A stretch of 61,910 nucleotides of DNA, taken from assembly GCF_002154505.1 (NCBI RefSeq), contig NZ_MUBM01000093.1, forward strand, positions 1-61,910, in the 5' to 3' direction. The notes below the pieces were generated by a model. That model was not told the DNA's origin. It was given only the letters and a program-made list of their open reading frames with translations, and made no database searches. This DNA is from Streptomyces carpinensis. Lineage in GTDB: Bacteria > Actinomycetota > Actinomycetes > Streptomycetales > Streptomycetaceae. Shown in pieces: positions 53,633 to 60,593 of this stretch; the first letter of the stretch is position 1, and each line of letters opens with the position of its first letter. Both the position numbers and the translations under genes were made by a program.

Positions 53633-55165
53633 ATGTGCGCAGACGACCACGACGACGACCACGAGCTCGGCAGACGCGCTCTGCTCATGACGGGTGCCGC
53701 CGCGGCGCTTACGTTGGGAAGCGTGACCTTCGCGAGTGACGCCGAAGCCGCGGACGGCGAGCAGCGGACCCGCACGATCCGCGGCAACCTGCCGACCGGC
53801 TCACCCGACTACGTGTACGTACCCGTCGAAGTCCCGCCCCGGGTACGGGAGATCCGGGTCGCCTACACCTACGACAAGCCGTCCGTCCCGGCCGGCACTC
53901 CCGGCAACGCCTTGGACATCGGCATCTTCGACGCACACGGCACCGAACTCGGGGGCCGGGGCTTCAGGGGCTGGTCGGGCGGGGCGCGCTCGGAGTTCTT
54001 CATCCGCGCCGACGAGGCCACCCCGGGCTACCTGCCCGGACCGGTCGGCGAGGGCACCTGGCACATCGCGCTCGGCCCCTACACCGTGGCGCCCCAGGGC
54101 CTGTCGTACGAGATCACCGTCACGCTCACCCTCGGCGAGCCCGGCCGTACCCCCCGCCCGGCGTACCCGCCCGCCCGGGCCGGGGGCCGGGGCCGCGCCT
54201 GGTACCGGGGCGACTGCCACCTCCACTCCTGGCACTCCGACGGCCGGCGCACCCCCGCCGAGATCGCGGCGCTGGCGCGGGCGGCCGGGCTGGACTTCAT
54301 CAACACGTCCGACCACAACACGAACTCCTCCCACCCGCACTGGGCGGACCAGGCGGGCGACGACCTGCTGATCATGCTGGGCGAGGAGGTCACCACGAGG
54401 AACGGCCACGTCGTGGCCCTCGGTACCGAGCCGGGCACCTTCGTGGACTGGCGCTACCGGGCGCGGGAGAACCGCTTCGGCCGCTTCGCCCGCGACATCC
54501 GCCGGGCCGGCGGCCTCGTCGTCCCCGCCCATCCGCACGCCACCTGCATCGGCTGCGCCTGGAAGTTCGGATTCGGGGAGGCGGACGCGGTGGAGGTGTG
54601 GAACGGCCCCTTCACGCCCGACGACGAGGTGGCGCTGGCGGCGTGGGACAACATGCTGGTTGCGTCCGCACGGCACGGGCGGGAGTGGCTCCCGGCGATG
54701 GGCAGCAGCGACGCCCACCGCTCTCCGGACGCCGTGGGCACGCCCCAGACGGTCGTCCTGGCCGACGACCTGACCCGGGAGGCGATCCAGGACGGCATCC
54801 GCGCGGGCCGCTCGTACGTGGGCGAGTCCCGGCACGTGTCGCTCACCTTCACCGCGAGCGGCGGCAGGGGTGAGCAGGCGGGCATCGGTGAGCGGCTGCG
54901 CGTGGCCGAGGACACCCCGGTGACCATCCGCCTGGAGGCCTCGGGTGTCCCGCGCTGCACGGCCCGCCTGGTGACCGACCAGGGCGTGCTGCTGACCAGC
55001 GACCCGTTCCCGGTCTCCGGTTCGGGGGTGGTCGAGTGGCGGACCACACCGGCGTACGCGGCCTACGTACGGGCCGAACTGCGGCACGAGACGGCGGTGG
55101 GGCCGCTGCCGGGCGTGATGGCGGCCCTCACGAACCCGATCTTCCTCGGTCCGGAGCAGCATTAG
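53633..55165 (+). CDS. CehA/McbA-type PHP-fold metallohydrolase, Tat-exported
   Basis: This is a 510-residue secreted enzyme. A twin-arginine signal (LGRRALLMTGAAAALTLG) comes first. A beta domain (about 40-190) precedes a PHP/polymerase-histidinol-phosphatase-like domain: YRGDCHLHSWHSDGRRTPAE, FINTSDHNTNSSH, LVVPAHPHA and MGSSDAHRSPDA supply His/Asp metal ligands. Related enzymes hydrolyse phosphoesters or carbamates (CehA/McbA). The substrate is unknown. The start is ATG 53633. It lies between fbiC and the afsR gene, on the plus strand with afsR. Confidence 0.85.
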   Translation: MCADDHDDDHELGRRALLMTGAAAALTLGSVTFASDAEAADGEQRTRTIRGNLPTGSPDYVYVPVEVPPRVREIRVAYTYDKPSVPAGTPGNALDIGIFDAHGTELGGRGFRGWSGGARSEFFIRADEATPGYLPGPVGEGTWHIALGPYTVAPQGLSYEITVTLTLGEPGRTPRPAYPPARAGGRGRAWYRGDCHLHSWHSDGRRTPAEIAALARAAGLDFINTSDHNTNSSHPHWADQAGDDLLIMLGEEVTTRNGHVVALGTEPGTFVDWRYRARENRFGRFARDIRRAGGLVVPAHPHATCIGCAWKFGFGEADAVEVWNGPFTPDDEVALAAWDNMLVASARHGREWLPAMGSSDAHRSPDAVGTPQTVVLADDLTREAIQDGIRAGRSYVGESRHVSLTFTASGGRGEQAGIGERLRVAEDTPVTIRLEASGVPRCTARLVTDQGVLLTSDPFPVSGSGVVEWRTTPAYAAYVRAELRHETAVGPLPGVMAALTNPIFLGPEQH

Positions 55166-55313
55166 GCGGGGCGGGGGGAGGTGTTGTGTGAGCCTTGTGA
55201 CGCCGTGTCCGTCGACCTGTGATCACTGTCTCCCGCAGCTGACGCATCTGCCATGAACAAGGCAAACTGGCCTCCTGGTTGTGGACGGTTCGGCAGGGGG
55301 CCAGGGGGCAGCG

Positions 55314-58262
55314 ATGGACGGTGTACCGCGAGTGCCTGAGCAACGGGGTCCCGGAGAATCGGCGACGCTGCGGTTCGGCGTACTCGGACCGGTGCGCGCC
55401 TGGCGCGACGAGGAGCCGCTGGCCACCGGCTCACCTCAGCAACGCGCGCTGCTCGCCGCGCTGCTGCTGCGCGAGGGCCGTACGGCGACGGCGTCGGAGC
55501 TGATCGACGCACTGTGGGGCGAGGAGCCGCCGTCGCAGGCGCTCGCGGCGGTGCGGACGTACGCCTCCCGGCTGCGCAAGGTGCTGGACCCCGGGGTCCT
55601 GGCGAGCGAGTCGGGCGGTTACGCGGTGCGCGGGCTGCGCGAGGGCGCCCTGGACCTGACGGTGGCGCAGGACCTGGCCGCAGAGGCGGACAAGGCCCGC
55701 GCGGCCGGGGACCTCGGCCGGGCGCGCTCGGCGCTGGGACGCGCGCTGGCCGTGTGGGACGGGGAGGCGCTGGCGGGGGTGCCGGGCCCGTACGCCGAGG
55801 CGCAGCGCGTGCGCCTGGAGGAGTGGCGTCTGCAACTCCTGGAACTCCGCCTGGACATGGACCTGGAACAGGGCTGCCACGCGGAGGCGGTGTCGGAACT
55901 CACGGCCCTGACGGCGGCGCACCCGCTGCGCGAACGCCTGCGCGAACTGCTGATGCTCGCGCTGTACCGCAGCGGCCGGCAGGCCGAAGCGCTGGCCGTG
56001 TACGCCGACACCCGCCGGCTGCTTGCCGACGAACTGGGCGTGGACCCTCGCCCCGAACTGCGCGAACTGCAACAGCGGATCCTCCGGGCCGACCCGGCGC
56101 TCGCGGAACCCTCCGCGCCGGCCCCGGAGCCGGCCGCGGCACCGGTACGCCCGGCCCAGTTGCCCGCGACCGTCCCGGACTTCACAGGCCGGTCCTCCTT
56201 CGTGGTGGAGCTGAGCGAGGTCCTGGCGTCGGCGGAGGGCCGCGTGATGGCCGTGTCGGCGCTGGCCGGGATCGGCGGGGTCGGGAAGACGACCCTGGCG
56301 GTGCACGTGGCGCACCAGGCGCGGGCGAGCTTCCCCGACGGCCAGCTGTACGTCGACCTCCAGGGCGCGGGCTCCAGGGCGGCCGAACCGGAGACGGTCC
56401 TCGGCTCCTTCCTGCGCGCCCTCGGCACGGCGGACTCGGCGATCCCGGACTCCCTGGAGGAACGGGCGGCCCTGTACCGCTCGGTCCTGGACGGCCGCCG
56501 GGTCCTGGTCCTGCTGGACAACGCGAGGGACGCCGCCCAGGTCAGACCCCTCCTGCCGGGAACGGAGGGCTGCGCGGCGCTGATCACCTCCCGGGTCCGG
56601 ATGGTCGACCTGGCGGGCGCCCACCTGGTCGACCTGGACGTGATGAGCCCGGAGGAGGCGCTGTCCCTCTTCACCAAGATCGTCGGCGAGGAGCGGGTCG
56701 CCGCGGAGCGGGAGGCGGCGCTGGACGTGGTGGCCGCCTGCGGCTTCCTCCCGCTGGCCATCCGCATCGCGGCCTCCCGCCTGGCGTCGAGGAGGACGTG
56801 GACGGTCTCGGTACTGGCGGCGAAACTGGCCGACGAGCGCCGCCGGCTGGACGAGCTCCAGGCGGGCGACCTGGCGGTGAAGGCCACCTTCGAACTCGGC
56901 TACGGCCAGCTGGAGCCGGCCCAGGCCCGGGCGTTCAGGCTGCTGGGCCTCGCGGACGGCCCGGACATCTCCCTCGCGGCGGCAGCGGCGGTACTGGACC
57001 TCCCCGTGGACGACACGGAGGACCTCCTTGAGTCCCTGGTCGACACGTCCCTGCTGGAATCCGCGGCCCCCGGCCGCTACCGCTTCCACGACCTGGTCCG
57101 CCTCTACGCCCGCGCCTGCGCCGAACGCGACGAACACCCCCCGAGCGAACGGGACGCGGCGATGTCGCGGTTGCTGGACTTCTATCTGAGGACTGCGGCG
57201 GGGGTTTACGCGATCGAGCGGCCGGGGGAGCGTGTCCTGGAGCACTTCGCGGCGACGCAGCATCCCGGGTTGGTCTTCTCGGACCGGGACCGCGCGCTCG
57301 AGTGGCTGTTCAGCGAGTCGAACTGCCTCCTCGCCTGCGCGCAGCAAGCAGCGTCCGCGGGTATGCAGCGGAAGGCGGCCGACCTCCTGATGGCTGCGGT
57401 CGACCTCGGCGAATCGGGTGCGTACTCCCTGCAGTTCACGCAGGCGGCCGCCGCGGTGAGCGACGCCGCGCGTACCGTCGGTGACGCCTGGGCCGAGGGC
57501 AGGGCTCGTACGATGCTCACCCATGTCCACAGCCTCTGTGGACGTTTCACGGAGGCGGACGAGGAGGGCAAGCGCGCCCACTCACTCGGCACGACTGCCG
57601 GTGATCCAGTCGCACGTGCGCAGGCCCCCAACCAGCGCGGCATCATCGCGCTCTACGAAGGGCGCCACGGCGATGCAGAAGCCCACCTCGAACACGCGCT
57701 TGAAGCCTTTCGAGCGGACGGCAACCAGCCCGGTGCCGCGGCGGCCCTGTGCAACCTCTCCCGTGTGCACCTGGCCGGTGGCCGTACGGACAGCGCGGTG
57801 GCTCTCGCCCAGCAGGGTGTGGAGATCTACGAGCAGGACGTCACCGGGCAGGCCCTGCGACTCGCCAACGGCAAGTACGCCCTGGGCCTCGCGCTGACGA
57901 CCGCCGGGCGCACGGCGGAGGCACGGGCCGTGCTCCTGGCCGCGCTGGACGTGTTCCGCAAGAGCCGGCAATTGCTGTGGCACGGCATGACCCTGTTCCG
58001 GTTGGCGGAGCTCGACCTCGCCGACCGCACCCCCGCGTCTGCCGCTTCACACGCCGAACAGGCTCTGGCGGTGCTGCGCGGCATCGGCGGGGACTGGCGG
58101 CGGGCCAATGTCCTCACCGTTCTCGGCCGCGCACTCATGGCCATCGGGCACACGGACCGGGCCCAGGTGTGCTGGCAGGACGCGCTGGCCGTCTTCGACG
58201 CGCTCGGCTCGCCCGAAGCGGACGAGGTGCGCTCGCTACTCCATCCGGTGGCCGTCGCGTGA
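55314..58262 (+). CDS. afsR: AfsR-type SARP/NB-ARC/TPR transcriptional regulator
   Basis: This is a 982-residue regulator (993 from an upstream GTG). A winged-helix OmpR-like domain at about 20-100 (RFGVLGPVRAW) is followed by a BTAD domain. NB-ARC has Walker A GIGGVGKTTLAVHV near residue 320, and LVLLDNARDAAQV follows. A TPR-rich C-terminus from about 690 (RAQAPNQRGIIALYEG; AAALCNLSRVHLAGG) ends it. AfsR is phosphorylated by AfsK and activates afsS, leading to antibiotic production and development. The order afsR, afsS, then AfsK propeller matches that role. ATG 55314 follows a GGGGG site. Confidence 0.92.
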   Translation: MDGVPRVPEQRGPGESATLRFGVLGPVRAWRDEEPLATGSPQQRALLAALLLREGRTATASELIDALWGEEPPSQALAAVRTYASRLRKVLDPGVLASESGGYAVRGLREGALDLTVAQDLAAEADKARAAGDLGRARSALGRALAVWDGEALAGVPGPYAEAQRVRLEEWRLQLLELRLDMDLEQGCHAEAVSELTALTAAHPLRERLRELLMLALYRSGRQAEALAVYADTRRLLADELGVDPRPELRELQQRILRADPALAEPSAPAPEPAAAPVRPAQLPATVPDFTGRSSFVVELSEVLASAEGRVMAVSALAGIGGVGKTTLAVHVAHQARASFPDGQLYVDLQGAGSRAAEPETVLGSFLRALGTADSAIPDSLEERAALYRSVLDGRRVLVLLDNARDAAQVRPLLPGTEGCAALITSRVRMVDLAGAHLVDLDVMSPEEALSLFTKIVGEERVAAEREAALDVVAACGFLPLAIRIAASRLASRRTWTVSVLAAKLADERRRLDELQAGDLAVKATFELGYGQLEPAQARAFRLLGLADGPDISLAAAAAVLDLPVDDTEDLLESLVDTSLLESAAPGRYRFHDLVRLYARACAERDEHPPSERDAAMSRLLDFYLRTAAGVYAIERPGERVLEHFAATQHPGLVFSDRDRALEWLFSESNCLLACAQQAASAGMQRKAADLLMAAVDLGESGAYSLQFTQAAAAVSDAARTVGDAWAEGRARTMLTHVHSLCGRFTEADEEGKRAHSLGTTAGDPVARAQAPNQRGIIALYEGRHGDAEAHLEHALEAFRADGNQPGAAAALCNLSRVHLAGGRTDSAVALAQQGVEIYEQDVTGQALRLANGKYALGLALTTAGRTAEARAVLLAALDVFRKSRQLLWHGMTLFRLAELDLADRTPASAASHAEQALAVLRGIGGDWRRANVLTVLGRALMAIGHTDRAQVCWQDALAVFDALGSPEADEVRSLLHPVAVA

Positions 58263-58275
58263 CCGGGGCAATCGG

Positions 58276-58297
58276 CGTTCATCATTCGTTTATCGCC
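58276..58297 (+). promoter_or_regulatory. Direct-repeat AfsR box upstream of afsS
   Basis: CGTTCATCATT and CGTTTATCGCC are two 11-bp units in tandem, with 7 of the first 8 bases equal. SARP/AfsR and PhoP sites use 11-bp spaced direct repeats of GTTCA type. It lies right after the afsR stop and upstream of afsS, where AfsR binds in S. coelicolor. Confidence 0.6.
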
Positions 58298-58298
58298 A

Positions 58299-58322
58299 AC
58301 CGGCACTCTCATGAGTGCCGGT
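58299..58322 (+). terminator. Palindrome after afsR
   Basis: ACCGGCACTC and GAGTGCCGGT form a perfect 10-bp stem with the loop TCAT. It directly follows the direct-repeat box. It may end the afsR transcript or act in afsS control. Confidence 0.5.
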
Positions 58323-58388
58323 CCGCCGCGTCGGGGGGCAGACGGATCGGCGCTTCGGCCACACCGTTAGGGTGACGGCCTCACAAAA

Positions 58389-58424
58389 CCCGTCCGGCGG
58401 CCCTCGGGGGAGCCGCCGGACGGG
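58389..58424 (+). promoter_or_regulatory. GC-rich hairpin in the afsS leader
   Basis: CCCGTCCGGCGGC and GCCGCCGGACGGG form a perfect 13-bp stem with a 10-base loop, 40 bases before the afsS ATG. No U-run follows. It may mark the afsR terminator or an attenuator of afsS. Confidence 0.45.
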
Positions 58425-58463
58425 CATGTTCAGTCCCGCACATTCTTCAGGGAGTTGACCGTC

Positions 58464-58673
58464 ATGGCCGACAACACGGGCGAGATCAAGCCGAACGACG
58501 CGCACGCCACCGGGGAGAAGCTGACGACCCTCGACGCGCACGCCACCGGCGAGAAGCTGACGACCCTCGACGCCCACGCCACCGGTGAGGAGCTCAAGCC
58601 GGCGGACGCGCACGCCACCGGCGAGGAGATGACGACCCTCGACGCCCACGCCACGACTGAGCGTCCCAACTGA
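58464..58673 (+). CDS. afsS: AfsS-like small repeat protein (sigma-like)
   Basis: This is a 69-residue cytoplasmic peptide, MADNTGEIKPNDAHATGEK at the start. It has five DAHAT units at a strict 12-residue period (DAHATGEKLTTL twice, then DAHATGEELKPA, DAHATGEEMTTL and DAHATTERPN). AfsS/AfsR2 in Streptomyces is a short peptide with D-x-HAT repeats, usually three, that stimulates antibiotic genes. It follows afsR directly, so it is the likely AfsR target. ATG 58464 follows GGGAG. A strong hairpin at 58690-58727 ends the unit. Confidence 0.85.
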   Translation: MADNTGEIKPNDAHATGEKLTTLDAHATGEKLTTLDAHATGEELKPADAHATGEEMTTLDAHATTERPN

Positions 58674-58689
58674 CGTCACCACACGGGGA

Positions 58690-58727
58690 TCGGCCGCGGC
58701 GGCGCGGAGGGGGGCCGCCGCGGCCGA
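58690..58727 (+). terminator. Hairpin terminator after afsS
   Basis: TCGGCCGCGGCGGC and GCCGCCGCGGCCGA form a perfect 14-bp stem with a 10-base loop, 17 bases after the afsS stop. It separates afsS from the next small gene, which therefore needs its own promoter. Confidence 0.75.
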
Positions 58728-58742
58728 GGTGTGCGCCACGGG

Positions 58743-58764
58743 CATGTTCCCGCCATGTTCCGGC
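58743..58764 (+). promoter_or_regulatory. 11-bp direct repeat upstream of the secreted HAT-repeat gene
   Basis: CATGTTCCCGC and CATGTTCCGGC stand head to tail with an 11-bp period, 10 of 11 bases identical. GGGCATGTTC is also found before afsS (58422-58431). The layout is that of a SARP-type site. It is 84 bases before the gene start. Confidence 0.5.
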
Positions 58765-58847
58765 GCGAACAATTCGTCCCGTTCGAACTTGCAAACCCTC
58801 GGACTGACGTGGTTTTGCCCAAAGACCTCTCTGCTTGAGGAGTTGCA

Positions 58848-59030
58848 GTGACTCGCACCAAGAAGGCTCTTGTCACCGTCACGATCGCGGCCGCGGCTGC
58901 TCTTGGAACGACGGTCCCGGCGTTCGCCGACATGCACGCGACGGACACGCCGGTGACCACGAACGACATGCACGCGACGGGAACGCCGGTCACCCCGGAC
59001 GACATGCACGCGACGGGCGTCTTGAAGTAG
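58848..59030 (+). CDS. Secreted D-M-HAT repeat peptide, AfsS-repeat related
   Basis: This is a 60-residue precursor. GTG 58848 follows GAGGAG six bases upstream. The signal peptide TRTKKALVTVTIAAAAALG ends in VPAFA; cleavage would free a 33-residue peptide, DMHATDTPVTTN, DMHATGTPVTPD and DMHATGVLK. The 12-residue D-x-HAT period is that of AfsS upstream, but this copy is exported. It has no Cys, so it is not a lantibiotic-type or disulfide peptide. It lies alone between two plus-strand elements and a convergent ATPase gene. I know of no described function; a signal or surface ligand of the AfsR system is inference. Confidence 0.78.
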   Translation: MTRTKKALVTVTIAAAAALGTTVPAFADMHATDTPVTTNDMHATGTPVTPDDMHATGVLK

Positions 59031-59101
59031 CCCGCGCGAAGCCGAGAACTCGCCGCATGGGGGCCGACTCAAACTCGGCCCCCTCGTTGCATCTCCTCAG
59101 C

Positions 59102-59527
59102 TCATCTCAATGCGACCAGCTCGCACCACACCGTCTTGCCCTCCGCTTCCTGCTCCACGCCCCACCGCGACACGAGCGCGTCCAAGAGGGCGAGGCCCCG
59201 GCCGGACTCGTCGCTGTCCGCCGCGTGCAGGAGAACGGGCAGCGCACGAGGGTCGGGGTCAGTGACCTCGGCACGCGTCCGGCCGTCGTCCACCAGGGAC
59301 ACCCGCACCCGCACCGCCACGCCCTCCCCCACGTTCCGGATGGCGTTCCCGACCAGTTCCGTGACGCACAGTTCGACGTCAGGACACGGCACCCCCAGAT
59401 ACCCACGCACCGCCCGGCGAAGCCCCGGCACGGCCTCCGGGACGGCGAGCAAGTCCAGCTGGAGATACGGAAGAACGGGCGCGTTCAACGCCCGGCCGCC
59501 TTCCGGACGACCTCCGACAGCCGGCAC
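59102..59527 (-). CDS. HATPase-type ATP-binding protein (anti-sigma-like)
   Basis: This is a small RsbW-like ATPase: CPDVELCVTELVGNAIRN (N box), DDGRTRAEVTDPDP, ESGRGLALLDALVSRWGVE (G box) and TVWCELVALR. Such proteins are anti-sigma kinases or short regulators. The start is uncertain: the frame opens at 59527, but a TTG near 59485 (LNAPVLPYLQLDLLAVPE) with GGAAGG upstream also fits. Its 5' part overlaps the tail of a truncated IS481 transposase, which may have brought it a new start. It is convergent with the secreted repeat-peptide gene. Confidence 0.7.
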   Translation of the reverse strand: MPAVGGRPEGGRALNAPVLPYLQLDLLAVPEAVPGLRRAVRGYLGVPCPDVELCVTELVGNAIRNVGEGVAVRVRVSLVDDGRTRAEVTDPDPRALPVLLHAADSDESGRGLALLDALVSRWGVEQEAEGKTVWCELVALR

Positions 59528-59862
59528 ACCCGGTCCTCCACCGGCGCCGGGGTGCGGTGTGGCGTCCGGTGCGGCCTGCTGGAACGGTCAAGAAGCCCGG
59601 CCTCGCCTTCACGGCGCCAGCGGCGGATCCACTTGTGCGCCGTGGCCCGCGAGATGCCCATCTCGGCGGCCACATGAGCGACAGGACGGCCTGAACGGAC
59701 ACGCTCGACGAGCAGCCGCCTGCCGTGAACGGTCAGCCGGGCATTACGGTGGGACACGAAGACCTCCGTGCGGTGTGTTCCTAGACAGCTCCACCACACC
59801 GGAGGTCTTCGCCATGATCAAGACCCGCCAGTGTCAACAACGCTCGTGGCCAATACACCTAG
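59485..59862 (-). mobile_element. IS481-type element remnant with terminal CTAG
   Basis: The minus frame from 59799 (valine start HRNARLTVHGRRLL, GRPVAHVAAEMGISRATAHK, IRRWRREGEAGLLDRSSRPH) is the helix-turn-helix start of an IS481 transposase, cut at 59485. The catalytic core is missing. GAAGACCTCCG (59758-59768) and CGGAGGTCTTC (59800-59810) pair as an inverted repeat. The outer end, TGTCAACAACGCTCGTGG, reaches CTAG at 59859-59862. IS481 elements target CTAG, so 59862 is the likely border. Confidence 0.65.
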
Positions 59863-60422
59863 GACCTGATCTCGGCCTGCCCGTCCACCTGGCAGTGGTC
59901 GACCGAGGAGAGGAAGTTCTTGGCGAGTGGGACCCGTGTGGTCGCCTTTCCGTGGGCGGGGACGGAAGCCGCCAAGGAGGACTCGTCGGTGAGAAGGCTG
60001 CCTTCGTCGTCGTAGAACGTGACCCGGACCTGGAACCCGGCCTTGCGGCCGTTCGGGTTCGTGACCTCGACCGTGGCGTACGGCCTCGTGCCGGTCGCGC
60101 AGCTGATCAGGGTCGCCACACCCTCCAGCGCCGTGCCTCGGCTCCCGCCGGAGGGTGTGGCGGTGGCGCGGTGCGTCGGGCGTCGGGTGTAGTAGCCGCC
60201 GCCCGTCCGGCTGCTGTCGTCGGTCGAGTCGTCGTACGATCCGCCGCCCGATGTCGAGGAGGACGACGAGCTGTCGTGGTCCTGTTGCGAGCTGCTGCAG
60301 CCGCCCCCGCCGCCGCTGTGCCTGCTGTGGCCGTGGCCGTGGCCCCTCGAGAAACCCGTCAGTGCGAGCACCACGATCGCCAGTACGGCCGTGAACCTGA
60401 TTCTGCGCCCCCGAACCTGCAT
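59859..60422 (-). CDS. Membrane/secreted protein with Ser-rich linker and C-terminal domain
   Basis: This is a 187-residue protein. The N-terminal hydrophobic segment RRIRFTAVLAIVVLALTGF precedes a His/Gly/Ser-rich stretch (HGHGHSRHSGGGGGCSS; a long Ser run). A compact domain follows (SCATGTRPYATVEVTNPNGR, FQVRVTFYDDEGSLL, KNFLSSVDHCQVDG), a FxLYD-like fold. The stop codon is the TAG inside CTAG (59859-59862), at the IS481 border. By location between afsS and afsK it fits the small gene that lies there in related genomes; function is unknown. Confidence 0.72.
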   Translation of the reverse strand: MQVRGRRIRFTAVLAIVVLALTGFSRGHGHGHSRHSGGGGGCSSSQQDHDSSSSSSTSGGGSYDDSTDDSSRTGGGYYTRRPTHRATATPSGGSRGTALEGVATLISCATGTRPYATVEVTNPNGRKAGFQVRVTFYDDEGSLLTDESSLAASVPAHGKATTRVPLAKNFLSSVDHCQVDGQAEIRS

Positions 60423-60593
60423 GTGATCACCCTATCGGCGGATCGGGCCGCCGCCGAGGTCGCCTGGCGGCGAATTCACACACCGAGTAGCGTCCTGTGT
60501 GTGAACGGTGACGAAGCGAGCCGTTCACCTGGGCCGACGGCCGCCGTCCGAACCCTTCCGTGAAACCGGTACGACGGCCGTCACTCCCCCGAC

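Noticed and set aside
55431..57581. Long minus-strand frame (716 codons) opposite afsR
   Set aside because: It is composition-driven: a high-GC third position in afsR leaves the antisense frame open. No domain was recognised.
58389..58424. Riboswitch before afsS
   Set aside because: It is a simple hairpin without conserved riboswitch features; kept only as a hairpin.
59859..60422. Selfish or antifreeze-type Ser/His repeat protein
   Set aside because: The Ser/His stretch is a linker between a membrane anchor and a compact C-terminal domain.
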